DNA from: Marinilactibacillus sp036039175
GTDB taxonomy: Bacteria; Bacillota; Bacilli; Lactobacillales; Carnobacteriaceae_A
NCBI RefSeq assembly: GCF_036039175.1
Contig: NZ_JAYXKP010000009.1
Coordinates: 1 to 64,000, forward strand
Direction: 5' to 3'
Length of the DNA: 64,000 nt
Both the position numbers and the translations under genes were made by a program. The notes under the pieces are model-generated. The model ran no database searches. It was not told the origin of the DNA and saw only the letters and a list, made by a program, of their open reading frames with translations. Of this stretch, positions 44,741 through 53,750 are shown piece after piece (the stretch's first letter is position 1; every line of letters begins with the position of its first letter).

Positions 44741-46069
44741 ATGGATCAAACGATGATTTATCATTTTGTCGGCATAAAAGGATCAGGTATGAGTGCATTA
44801 GCGTTGATTCTTCATGACAAAGGGTACACAGTTCAAGGATCAGATGTTAATAAATACTTTTTTACACAAGAAAATTTAGAAATTGCGCAAATTCCTATTT
44901 ATGTTTTTGATGAGAATAATATAAAAGAAAATATGGTTGTAATTGCAGGGAATGCTTTCCCTGACACGCACGAAGAAATTGTGAAAGCAAAAGCGATGGG
45001 CTTGAAAGTAGAACGTTATCACGATTTTCTTGGTGAATTCAGTAATCAGTTCACAAGTGTTGCAATAACTGGTTCACACGGTAAAACAAGTACAACAGGA
45101 CTATTGGCTCACGTATTAAGTGGTATCGAAAAAACAAGTTATCTTATTGGTGATGGTACAGGTAGCGGAGTAGAAGATGCAGAATATTTTGTTCTTGAAG
45201 CATGCGAGTACCGTAGACATTTCCTAGCCTATAAGACAGACTATGCATTGATTACAAATATCGATTATGATCATCCAGATTATTATACGAGTGTAGAAGA
45301 TGTTGAGAATGCTTTTACGAACTTTGCATCTCAAATCAAAAAAGCTGTCTTCGCCTGCGGAGATGATGAGCGTCTGCAGAATTTACAAGCATCTGTTCCG
45401 GTAGTCTTTTACGGATTTCAGGACCACAATGATTTTCAAGCTAAGAATATTGTGAGAACAACTGAAGGATCTTCTTTTGATGTGTATGTAAGAGGAGACT
45501 TTTATGGTCAATTCTCGATTCCTTCTTATGGGAACCACAATATTCAAAACGCTCTAGGCGTTATTGCTTTCTGTCACTACGAAGGAGTCGATCAGGAAAA
45601 AGTTGCTGAAAGACTTAAAACGTTTTCTGGTGTTAAAAGAAGATTTACTGAAAAACAAGTAATGGATACAGTGATCATTGACGATTATGCACATCATCCA
45701 GCTGAGATAAAAGCTACATTGGATGCAGCACGCCAAAAATATCCAGATAAAGAAATTGTTGCTGTTTTTCAGCCACATACATTTACTAGAACCGTTGCTT
45801 TGCTAAGCGATTTCGGAAAGTCGCTGGATTTAGCCGACTATGTCTATTTATGTGAGATATTTACTTCTGCTCGTGAGCAATCAGGTGAGATAACGATCCA
45901 AGATTTGCTCAACAAAACAGAAAAAGGCTTAGCAGTTGTTGGTGAAGAGGATATGTCTCCGTTACTCAAACACAGAGGTTCTGTATTTGTGTTTATGGGT
46001 GCAGGCGATGTAGAGAAGTTTGAACATGCTTTTGAAACCTTATTAAGCCAATCAAAAGCACAGTATTAA
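44741..46069 (+). CDS. murC: UDP-N-acetylmuramate--L-alanine ligase
   Basis: First amino-acid addition to the peptidoglycan precursor, in the cytosol; 442 residues. Motifs: GIKGSGMSALA (about 9-19), GSHGKTST P-loop (about 113-120), EACEYRRHFL, DDYAHHPAEI and FQPHTFTRT. Start choice: GGAGG (44728-44732) precedes ATG 44741 by eight bases; an in-frame TTG at 44726 overlaps this site. It sits alone between a leader with an AT-rich dyad and a terminator. Confidence 0.97.
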   Translation: MDQTMIYHFVGIKGSGMSALALILHDKGYTVQGSDVNKYFFTQENLEIAQIPIYVFDENNIKENMVVIAGNAFPDTHEEIVKAKAMGLKVERYHDFLGEFSNQFTSVAITGSHGKTSTTGLLAHVLSGIEKTSYLIGDGTGSGVEDAEYFVLEACEYRRHFLAYKTDYALITNIDYDHPDYYTSVEDVENAFTNFASQIKKAVFACGDDERLQNLQASVPVVFYGFQDHNDFQAKNIVRTTEGSSFDVYVRGDFYGQFSIPSYGNHNIQNALGVIAFCHYEGVDQEKVAERLKTFSGVKRRFTEKQVMDTVIIDDYAHHPAEIKATLDAARQKYPDKEIVAVFQPHTFTRTVALLSDFGKSLDLADYVYLCEIFTSAREQSGEITIQDLLNKTEKGLAVVGEEDMSPLLKHRGSVFVFMGAGDVEKFEHAFETLLSQSKAQY

Positions 46070-46096
46070 GTCGAATTTTAAACGATCATAATAGCT

Positions 46097-46133
46097 AAAA
46101 GATTATCTCCTTTGAGGTAGTCTTTTTATTTTT
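46097..46133 (+). terminator. Terminator after murC
   Basis: AAAAGATTATCTC (46097-46109) pairs with GAGGTAGTCTTTT (46114-46126), including two G-U pairs, with a four-base loop and a T run TTTTTATTTTT. Confidence 0.82.
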
Positions 46134-46267
46134 GAATCCATTATTTAAACAGTCATTATAGTAAAGCTGAGAGTTTAAGTACGTTCTCTTTTTTGTAGAC
46201 GCCATTTTTGTTAAAATAGAGTAACGAGAGTATTAAATGAACTGAGAAAATAGAGGAGTCGAGATGA

Positions 46268-48931
46268 ATGCCTGAACAGAAAAAACTGCTTTTGATTGAT
46301 GGATATAGTATAGCTTTTCGTGCGTTCTATGGATTGCACAGTCAATTAGAACGAATGAAAAATAGAAATGGATTACACACGAATGCCCTTTATGGTATTC
46401 ATAATATGCTTGAAGTCGTTGTGAACAAAGAACAACCTACACATGCTCTTGTAGCGTTTGATGCAGGTAAAACGACGTTCCGTCATGAATTTTTTGAAGA
46501 GTATAAAGGTGGACGTTCAAAAATGCCGGCTGAGTTTGCCGAGCAGATTCCCTTTATCAAGGATTTATTATCAGGATTTGGGCTACAATCTTATCAATTG
46601 GTTAATTTCGAAGCCGATGATATCATTGGAACGCTTTCTACTCTAGCAGAAGCAGACGGCTTTGAAGTCGTTATTTTGACTGGGGACCGAGATCTGACTC
46701 AATTAGCTTCAGATAAAGTTAGAATCGATATCACTAAAAAAGGGGTTAGTGATATTAAAGAATATACTGCAGATTCGATCATGGAAGAAATGGGCATTAC
46801 GCCGAATCAGATTATCGACATGAAAGGTCTCGCAGGGGATGCTTCTGATAATATTCCAGGAGTTTCAAACATTGGAGAAAAGACAGCTTTAAAACTCTTA
46901 AAAGAATACAGCACAGTTGAGGGTTTGTATGAAAACATTGAAGAGATGAAGAAGTCTAAACGAAAAGAAAATTTGATCAATGAAAAAGAAACAGCACTAT
47001 TAAGTAAAAAATTGGCAACCATTGATATCCAAGCACCTATTGAAATTTCTGTAGAGGAATTAAAGTACAGTGGTATGGATATGGAGAAACTCATTTCTTT
47101 CTACAAAGAAATGGATTTCCAATCACACTTGAACAAATTGGATACTTCTGAATATATGGAACAATTAGCAGAAGATGTAGAAGATATTGACTACGAATAC
47201 GTTAAATCAATCACATCTGACATGTTCAAACCAGATATGGCATTGTATATTGAAATGCTTGAAGACAATTACCATCAATCGGAAATTGTCTCAGTAGGTT
47301 GGGGTAATGATCAAAAGATATATGTTGTGGAACCTGCGGACGCTTTCAAATCTCCAGAGTTCAAAAAATGGATTGAATCAGAAGATATTCCTAAAACACT
47401 TTATGATACCAAAAGAACCTATGTGGCTCTAAACAGAAAAGATTTTAACCTTAAAGGAACCGAGTTTGATATTTTATTGGCTTCTTATTTATTGACAGCG
47501 GAAGACAGTAGTAGTGGGGACGTAGCGGATGTAGCGAGCAAGCATCACTACAATGGACTGTCTCCAGACGAAGTGGTCTACGGAAAAGGGAAGAAAAAGA
47601 AAGTACCTGAAAATCTTGAATTGATGAGAGACCATATCGCGCATAAAATTAATGCTGTCTTCAAATTATCTCACCAGATGAATGAAGAACTGGTCAAAAA
47701 TGAACAGGAAAATCTTCTCAAGGAGATGGAAATTCCTCTAGCAATCGTGCTAGCTGAAATGGAAATCCGAGGAATCACCGTAGATGCTCAAAGACTAGAA
47801 AAAATGAAAGCTGAATTTGCTGAAACCTTACACACGATTGAACAGAGAATTTATAAAGAAGCCGGAGAAGAATTTAATATTAATTCTCCGAAACAACTTG
47901 GTGTTATTTTGTTTGATAAAATGGGTTATCCTGTTATCAAGAAAACAAAAACTGGGTATTCTACAGCTCAAGATGTACTTGAAAAGCTTCAAGATCAAGC
48001 ACCCATTGTAGAATTCATTTTACAATACAGACAAATCGCTAAAATTCAGTCTACTTATATTGAAGGTTTGCTCAGAGTGATTAAACCAGAAACAGGGAAA
48101 ATCCATACACGTTATCTTCAAACAGTAGCGAGGACTGGGCGCTTAAGCTCAGTGGATCCTAACCTTCAAAATATTCCTGTTAGACTAGAAGAGGGGCGGA
48201 AAATCAGACAAGCTTTCATACCCAGAAAAGAAGGTTGGAAAATTTTTGCATCCGATTATTCTCAAATCGAATTAAGAGTGCTCGCACATATTTCTAACGA
48301 CGAACATCTGAAACAAGCCTTTATCGAAGAACAAGATATTCATACAAGTACGGCGATGCGAGTATTTGATCTTAAAGATCCAAGTGAGGTAACTGCAAAT
48401 ATGAGAAGAGATGCTAAAGCTGTTAACTTCGGAATTGTCTACGGAATCAGTGATTATGGTCTTTCTCAAAGTTTGAATATCACTCGAAAAGAAGCTCAAG
48501 AATACATTGATACGTACTTTAGTCGATTTCCTGGTGTTAAGACATTTATTGATGATGTCATTCGCGAAGCAAAAGACAAAGGATTCGTTGAAACCTTGTT
48601 CCATAGAAGAAGATATTTACCGGATATCAATTCTCGAAATTTCAATTTAAGATCATTTGCTGAAAGAACAGCTATGAATACGCCAATTCAAGGTAGTGCC
48701 GCAGATATCTTGAAAGTAGCTATGATTAATATGGCAGAAAAAGTGAAAGAAAAAGGACTTGAAGCTACGATGCTTTTACAAGTTCACGATGAGGTCATCT
48801 TCGAAGCACCTGAAGAAGAGATACCGGTTCTAGAAGAGCTAGTCAAAGAAGTTATGGAAAATGCAGTAGAACTATCTGTACCGCTCAAAGTTGAAAGCAG
48901 CTGGGGTAAGAGCTGGTATGAAGCCAAATAA
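46268..48931 (+). CDS. polA: DNA polymerase I
   Basis: Repair and Okazaki-fragment polymerase of 887 residues. The N-terminal 5'-3' exonuclease (about 1-290) has LLLIDGYSIAFRAF and the FEADDIIGT metal site. The middle domain (about 300-480) lacks the 3'-5' exonuclease carboxylates, ALYIEM replacing the DTE-type site, so proofreading is probably absent, as in Bacillus and many Firmicutes. The polymerase domain has the conserved DYSQIELRVLAH and VHDEVIFEAP. An extended -10, TGTTAAAAT (46209-46217), may drive it. mutM and coaE follow. Confidence 0.98.
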   Translation: MPEQKKLLLIDGYSIAFRAFYGLHSQLERMKNRNGLHTNALYGIHNMLEVVVNKEQPTHALVAFDAGKTTFRHEFFEEYKGGRSKMPAEFAEQIPFIKDLLSGFGLQSYQLVNFEADDIIGTLSTLAEADGFEVVILTGDRDLTQLASDKVRIDITKKGVSDIKEYTADSIMEEMGITPNQIIDMKGLAGDASDNIPGVSNIGEKTALKLLKEYSTVEGLYENIEEMKKSKRKENLINEKETALLSKKLATIDIQAPIEISVEELKYSGMDMEKLISFYKEMDFQSHLNKLDTSEYMEQLAEDVEDIDYEYVKSITSDMFKPDMALYIEMLEDNYHQSEIVSVGWGNDQKIYVVEPADAFKSPEFKKWIESEDIPKTLYDTKRTYVALNRKDFNLKGTEFDILLASYLLTAEDSSSGDVADVASKHHYNGLSPDEVVYGKGKKKKVPENLELMRDHIAHKINAVFKLSHQMNEELVKNEQENLLKEMEIPLAIVLAEMEIRGITVDAQRLEKMKAEFAETLHTIEQRIYKEAGEEFNINSPKQLGVILFDKMGYPVIKKTKTGYSTAQDVLEKLQDQAPIVEFILQYRQIAKIQSTYIEGLLRVIKPETGKIHTRYLQTVARTGRLSSVDPNLQNIPVRLEEGRKIRQAFIPRKEGWKIFASDYSQIELRVLAHISNDEHLKQAFIEEQDIHTSTAMRVFDLKDPSEVTANMRRDAKAVNFGIVYGISDYGLSQSLNITRKEAQEYIDTYFSRFPGVKTFIDDVIREAKDKGFVETLFHRRRYLPDINSRNFNLRSFAERTAMNTPIQGSAADILKVAMINMAEKVKEKGLEATMLLQVHDEVIFEAPEEEIPVLEELVKEVMENAVELSVPLKVESSWGKSWYEAK

Positions 48932-48946
48932 TATAAGAAATCAGCT

Positions 48947-48973
48947 AAGAAGCGAGTTTACTCTCGCTTCTTT
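48947..48973 (+). terminator. Hairpin between polA and mutM, weak terminator
   Basis: AAGAAGCGAG and CTCGCTTCTT pair perfectly over 10 bp with a six-base loop; the following sequence TAACTATTTTT has an interrupted T run, so some read-through into mutM is likely. Confidence 0.65.
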
Positions 48974-49008
48974 AACTATTTTTATAGGAGAATGAAAGGA
49001 AGAACCGT

Positions 49009-49851
49009 GTGCCTGAATTACCAGAAGTAGAAAGTGTTCGGACAGGACTTGAAAAGCTGATCAAAGGATTGAAAATCAAACAAGTGACTGTTTTATGGGA
49101 TAGAATTATTGCGGAACCGAGTGACATCCGCCTATTCAAAGAAAAAATTAAAAATCAACGTATTGAATCAATAGGAAGAAGAGGGAAATTTTTATTATTC
49201 TTTTTAACAGATTACGTAATGATCTCGCATTTGAGGATGGAAGGGAAATACCGAATAGAATCAAGGGATGTTCCAATCTCAAAGCACACCCATGTGATCT
49301 TTGAACTAGAAGATGGACGGGAGCTGAGATATCTTGATGTTAGGAAATTCGGTAGAATATCATTGATTCCAAGAGACACCGAGCTTGCTCATGCATCAAT
49401 TGCCAAACTAGGCCCAGAACCAGTAAGAGAAACTTTAATATTAGAAACATTTAAAACTCAATTGCTTAAAAGAAAAAAAACAATCAAAGCAACACTTTTA
49501 GATCAAACGGTTATTGCTGGTATTGGAAATATTTATGCAGATGAGATTTTATTTGAAGCAAAAATCTACCCAGCACGTATGGCGAATACGTTAACTGAAA
49601 TAGAACTTGTAACTCTTTACGAAGCTATCTTGCTCGTCATGGGTAAGGCAGTGAAGGCAGGTGGGACAACCATACGAACCTATCAGAACGCTTTTGGAGA
49701 AACAGGATCTTATCAGTCATTTTTGAACGTATATGGCAAAAACGGGCAAAATTGCCCACGTTGCGGAACAATTATTGAAAAAACGAAAGTAGCGCAAAGA
49801 GGTACTCATTACTGTCCAAATTGTCAGTCAGAAAGTCAGTTGGTTCGTTAA
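49009..49851 (+). CDS. mutM: Formamidopyrimidine-DNA glycosylase
   Basis: Removes 8-oxoguanine and formamidopyrimidines from DNA, with AP-lyase activity. 280 residues. The catalytic N-terminal proline follows the initiator (PELPEVES), and E2/E5 are conserved; the helix-two-turn-helix region TVIAGIGNIYADEILF and the C-terminal zinc finger CPRC...CPNC (about 245-268) are seen. The start is GTG with AAAGGAAG upstream. Placed after polA and before coaE, as in Bacillus. Confidence 0.98.
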   Translation: MPELPEVESVRTGLEKLIKGLKIKQVTVLWDRIIAEPSDIRLFKEKIKNQRIESIGRRGKFLLFFLTDYVMISHLRMEGKYRIESRDVPISKHTHVIFELEDGRELRYLDVRKFGRISLIPRDTELAHASIAKLGPEPVRETLILETFKTQLLKRKKTIKATLLDQTVIAGIGNIYADEILFEAKIYPARMANTLTEIELVTLYEAILLVMGKAVKAGGTTIRTYQNAFGETGSYQSFLNVYGKNGQNCPRCGTIIEKTKVAQRGTHYCPNCQSESQLVR

Positions 49852-49882
49852 TAAGAGAATAGAGTAAAAAAGGAGGCTGATC

Positions 49883-50488
49883 ATGGCTTATATATTAGGT
49901 TTGACAGGAGGCATTGCATCTGGTAAATCGACTGTCAGTCGATTATTTTTAACACACAACATTCCTGTGGTGGATGCTGACGTCGGGGCTAGAATTGTCA
50001 TTGAACCAGGAACTGAAGCTTTAAAGAAAGTGCAAAACCTATTTGGTGAAGAGATTTTACTAGCAAATGGAGAATTGAATCGAAAAAAACTAGGCGACCT
50101 TATTTTTAGCGATCACTTAAAAAGAAAACAGTTAAATGACTGTCTATCTTATTATATTAGAGAATGGATTCTTTCAGAGAAAGATCGATTGATCAATTCT
50201 GGACATGAACTGATTGTATTAGATATTCCATTATTATTTGAAGCTGGCTACAATAAAGATGTTGATGAGATTATGGTTGTTGCAGTTGATAAAGAAACGC
50301 AACTGAAACGCTTGATGAAACGAAACGAACTTAGTCAATCAGAGGCGCTTCAAAGAATCGAGTCTCAGATGGAATTATCAAAGAAAGTAGCCCAAGCAGA
50401 TTATATTATTTATAACAATGGAACGCTAGAAGATACAGTGAAACAAGTCGAAGAATGGCTTATAAGTAAAGGGTATTACAGCACTTAA
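49883..50488 (+). CDS. coaE: Dephospho-CoA kinase
   Basis: Last step of coenzyme A synthesis. 201 residues. P-loop GGIASGKST (9-17), the DADV substrate region (about 32-35), and IPLLFEAG (about 113-120) match CoaE. ATG with AAGGAGG upstream, 31 bases after mutM, so in the polA-mutM-coaE run. Confidence 0.97.
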   Translation: MAYILGLTGGIASGKSTVSRLFLTHNIPVVDADVGARIVIEPGTEALKKVQNLFGEEILLANGELNRKKLGDLIFSDHLKRKQLNDCLSYYIREWILSEKDRLINSGHELIVLDIPLLFEAGYNKDVDEIMVVAVDKETQLKRLMKRNELSQSEALQRIESQMELSKKVAQADYIIYNNGTLEDTVKQVEEWLISKGYYST

Positions 50489-50502
50489 AGCTATGGTATA
50501 CT
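50476..50502 (+). promoter_or_regulatory. Candidate promoter for nrdR-dnaB-dnaI
   Basis: TTACAG (50476-50481) inside the end of coaE and an extended -10 TGGTATACT (50494-50502), with 15-base spacing. The extended motif makes the short spacing acceptable. Confidence 0.5.
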
Positions 50503-50550
50503 GAATATAACTGAAAGTACCTTTAGATTATAAGAAAAGGACTGATTTCT

Positions 50551-51018
50551 ATGCAATGTCCTCGCTGTCAGCATAATGGAAGTAGAGTAGTCGATAGTAG
50601 ACCAGCTGATGAAAATAAAGCCACTCGTAGACGAAGAGAATGCGAAAGTTGTGGATTCAGATTTACGACCTTTGAGCGACTAGAGCAATCACCGATACTC
50701 GTTGTGAAAAAAGATAAAACTCGTGAAGAATTCAGTCGAGAAAAACTTTTAAGAGGCCTGAGGCGAGCGTTTGAAAAAAGACCCGTCACAGCTGAAGAAC
50801 AAGAAAAAATTGTAACTCGAGTAGAGTATAAAATTAGAGACCGTGGAGATAGCGAAATTGAATCTACCAAGATCGGTGAGTATATTATGCAAGAACTTGC
50901 TGAAGTGGATGATGTAGCTTATATAAGGTTTGCGAGTGTATACAGACAATTTAAAGACATAGAGGTATTTATGAAAGAAATGCAAGAGTTAGCAAAGAAA
51001 AGAAAGAATGACAAATAA
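50551..51018 (+). CDS. nrdR: Transcriptional repressor NrdR
   Basis: Nucleotide-sensing repressor of ribonucleotide reductase genes, 155 residues. A zinc ribbon CPRC...CESC (3-6 and about 31-34) and an ATP-cone domain (about 46-136, VVKKDKTREEFSREKLLRGL) are complete. In Bacillus it is next to dnaB and dnaI, as here. No NrdR box is visible in this window. Confidence 0.97.
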   Translation: MQCPRCQHNGSRVVDSRPADENKATRRRRECESCGFRFTTFERLEQSPILVVKKDKTREEFSREKLLRGLRRAFEKRPVTAEEQEKIVTRVEYKIRDRGDSEIESTKIGEYIMQELAEVDDVAYIRFASVYRQFKDIEVFMKEMQELAKKRKNDK

Positions 51019-51054
51019 TGTTTAGGATAGATAAATGAAAGGAGAGAGTGCACA

Positions 51055-52476
51055 ATGAATTACCCGTGGCAACAAGTCAATCCAAAAGATTTTTTCACAT
51101 TACGTCAAGTTGTCCCTCTCTCTGATCAAGATGTACGTATTTTGACGACAATCTACCAACCACTTATTGGCAATGCAGCATTCACATTGTATATGAATTT
51201 AAAAGAATCAATCAGAAATGGCAGTGGTTGGACAGAGGCTAGACCTTTATCTGAGCTGATGACGCTTCTTGATATTGGGATACCAGAATTATATCAGGCC
51301 CGCATTCGACTTGAAGGTTTAGGCTTATTGAGCGTTTATAAAAGCAAAAAAGACTCAGATCAGTTTCTTTTTGAGATCAAACCCCCTCTTTCTGCCGAAC
51401 GTTTTTTCAATGATCATCTGATGCGTCTGATCTTATTTGAAAAAGTTGGAGAAAGAATGTTCAACGAAATCAAACAGCAGTTTTCTAATGAAAAGCCTGA
51501 AGCAGAAAAGTATGAGGAAATTACAAAGTCTTTCTTAGATGTCTATTATTTTGACATCCAAAAACATAATCAATTGTCAGTCGTAGAATTTGATGACCAA
51601 GAGTTGCCGTCTTCAAAACATTCACCGGTTCAAATGATGAGTGAACAAAGTGACTTCGATTGGACGTTCTTTGTAGAAGGTTTGAATCATCACTTTATCA
51701 ATAAAAAATCTCTTACAAAAGAAATTAGAGAATTAATTATTTCTATCTATGAAATATACGGCGTCAACGAACTGGATATGCAAAAGTATGTTCTTGAGTC
51801 TACAGATATAGAGACTTCAAATATCGACCAAGAGAAACTACCACAAATCGTTCAAAGAGATTTCCATAAAAAGCAAGCTAGAAAAGTTCAGATACAAGAT
51901 AAAGTAACGGGTTCAATTCAAGAAGAACAATCTGCTAAAAGTGGGCGAAAAACACAACTTAAACAAAAGGGATTTAATAATCAAGAAATCGAAATCATTT
52001 TACATGCTCAGGAAGTAAAACCGATTGAATACTTGAAATCTATCAAGAATCAAAAAGGTGGATTTGTTTCTAGCAATGAAACATGGGTCATTAAAGAACT
52101 TGTAGAACAATCTTCTCTTTCGACAAGTGTGATTAATATCCTAATCAATTATGTGTTGATTGGGAAAAATGCACCTGTATTGGAAAAAAGTCTTGCACTG
52201 AAAGTTGCTAATGATTGGGCGCAAAATGATATAAACTCACCAGAAGACGCTCTACAGAAAGTGAAACAATTATATGCTGAGTCAAGAAGCGATAGACAAA
52301 GCAAACAAAGATCGGGTTCAACTCGATCAAATTCTCAAAAATATATTAGAAAAGAAACGTTACCAGACTGGGCATCAGAAGAGAATGTTGGAGAAGAAAT
52401 CGATGCTAAAAAGCAAGAAGAATTCAGGCAAAGACTTGAGCGTATCAGAAATCGAAGTAAAGGTGGTGACAGTTAA
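51055..52476 (+). CDS. dnaB: Replication initiation and membrane attachment protein DnaB
   Basis: Firmicute-type helicase co-loader (unrelated to E. coli DnaB helicase), 473 residues. N-terminal winged-helix region and a C-terminal DnaB_2/DnaD-like domain (about 310-390, LKQKGFNNQEIEIIL...SSLSTSVINILINYVL) precede a basic tail. It joins DnaI in loading the replicative helicase at oriC and restart sites. It overlaps dnaI by one base (TAATG). Confidence 0.95.
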   Translation: MNYPWQQVNPKDFFTLRQVVPLSDQDVRILTTIYQPLIGNAAFTLYMNLKESIRNGSGWTEARPLSELMTLLDIGIPELYQARIRLEGLGLLSVYKSKKDSDQFLFEIKPPLSAERFFNDHLMRLILFEKVGERMFNEIKQQFSNEKPEAEKYEEITKSFLDVYYFDIQKHNQLSVVEFDDQELPSSKHSPVQMMSEQSDFDWTFFVEGLNHHFINKKSLTKEIRELIISIYEIYGVNELDMQKYVLESTDIETSNIDQEKLPQIVQRDFHKKQARKVQIQDKVTGSIQEEQSAKSGRKTQLKQKGFNNQEIEIILHAQEVKPIEYLKSIKNQKGGFVSSNETWVIKELVEQSSLSTSVINILINYVLIGKNAPVLEKSLALKVANDWAQNDINSPEDALQKVKQLYAESRSDRQSKQRSGSTRSNSQKYIRKETLPDWASEENVGEEIDAKKQEEFRQRLERIRNRSKGGDS

Positions 52477-53405
52477 TGGAGAGTATTCGTAACCAGTTGG
52501 AAAATATGATGAATTCAACTAAAATGAACGAGAGATTTAGAGAAATCATGAAAAACGAAGTATTTAAAGATCCTGATGTTCGACGGTTTATTGCTGAAAA
52601 CAGGACAGTACTCGATAACGAAGCGATTGAAAAAAGTGCGTCTAAGTTGTATGAATTTGTTGTCGAAAAGAAGAAAGCGGCTGCTCAGAGTGGTCAGCTT
52701 ATGCCGGGGTATAAGCCAAGTCTTTCAATCAACAATAAAAGAGTTGATGTAACCTATGAGCCGTCTTCTGATTTGATCAATCGTCAGAAACAAGAAGCTA
52801 TCAATAAACGGATTCATTCATTGTATATGTCAAAAGACATTAAGCATTTCAATATTGATCAGTTTGATAGTACGCCCGGGAGAAACAAAGCGGTAGAGGA
52901 AGCCTACGATTTTATTGATCAGTTTCTTGAAAATCCTGAAACCTTCCAACAAGGATTGTATCTTTACGGAAAATTTGGAGTAGGGAAGACTTTTCTATTA
53001 GGGGCGATTGCGCATGAGTTATCAAAACAAGGTCATCCCTCAACACTCGTTCATTTTCCAACATTTGCTGTCGAAATGAAGAATTCAATTGGCCAAAATA
53101 CAACTGAAGAAAAGCTTTCTGCTTTGAAAAACGCTAAAATATTAATGATTGATGATATTGGAGCGGATTCTATGTCTAGTTGGATTAGAGATGATATTCT
53201 GGGAGTCGTTTTACAGCATAGAATGCAAGAACAGCTTCCAACGTTCTTTACCTCTAATTTTGATATGGCTCATTTGGAACAAGAGCATCTTCGAGTGACG
53301 CAAAGAGGCGAAAATGAACCTTTAAAAGCTAAAAGGATTATGGAAAGAGTGAAGTTTCTTTCCAAAGAAGTAGAAATGACAGGCGATAACAGGAGACATG
53401 CTTAG
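52476..53405 (+). CDS. dnaI: Primosomal helicase loader DnaI
   Basis: AAA+ helicase loader, 309 residues. N-terminal helicase-binding domain (about 1-105), Walker A GKFGVGKTF (about 165-173), Walker B LMIDDIG (about 224-230), and sensor TSNF. The ATG overlaps the last base of dnaB, so the two are co-translated. The start site GGTGACAGTTA is a weak ribosome site, typical of a coupled gene. Confidence 0.96.
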   Translation: MESIRNQLENMMNSTKMNERFREIMKNEVFKDPDVRRFIAENRTVLDNEAIEKSASKLYEFVVEKKKAAAQSGQLMPGYKPSLSINNKRVDVTYEPSSDLINRQKQEAINKRIHSLYMSKDIKHFNIDQFDSTPGRNKAVEEAYDFIDQFLENPETFQQGLYLYGKFGVGKTFLLGAIAHELSKQGHPSTLVHFPTFAVEMKNSIGQNTTEEKLSALKNAKILMIDDIGADSMSSWIRDDILGVVLQHRMQEQLPTFFTSNFDMAHLEQEHLRVTQRGENEPLKAKRIMERVKFLSKEVEMTGDNRRHA

Positions 53406-53416
53406 TAAGAAAACTA

Positions 53417-53445
53417 TTGAAAGCTAAAGTCAAGCGTGGTATTCT
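53417..53445 (+). promoter_or_regulatory. Sigma-A promoter for the thrS T-box
   Basis: TTGAAA (53417-53422), 17-base gap, TATTCT (53440-53445) with an upstream TG (extended -10, TGGTATTCT). It starts right after dnaI. Confidence 0.78.
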
Positions 53446-53451
53446 ACTATT

Positions 53452-53712
53452 ATTCTAATAATAAAACTTAGAGAAAGACAAATTTGATAAGAGCTTGTTT
53501 TAAAGAGAGGAAGACATTAGCTGAAAGTCTTCTGAAACAATTTATCATCTACCCCTTTCGAGTGCTGCTTTGAATTGAGTAAGAGCAGACGTGTCTCTGC
53601 GTTAAAGAGCTAATGAAGACAGAGAGTTTACTTTCTGTAAAACTGGGTGGAACCACGTAATCAACTACGTCCCAATGAATGAGATCAATCTCATTCATTG
53701 GGACTTTTTTTG
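53452..53712 (+). promoter_or_regulatory. T-box riboswitch for thrS
   Basis: A leader of about 260 bases ending with the T-box sequence TGGGTGGAACCACG (53644-53657), which pairs with the uncharged tRNA acceptor end. It is followed by a strong terminator. A likely threonine specifier is ACC in CTACCCC (near 53551); that codon assignment is tentative. Low charged tRNA-Thr would stabilise the antiterminator and allow thrS expression. Confidence 0.93.
53671..53711 (+). terminator. Regulated terminator of the thrS T-box
   Basis: CCCAATGAATGAGAT (53671-53685) pairs with ATCTCATTCATTGGG (53688-53702) and is followed by ACTTTTTTT. Its 5' side overlaps the antiterminator region. Confidence 0.93.
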
Positions 53713-53750
53713 TACAATAAGTGAAGAGAATAAAAGCAGGAGGAATTGAT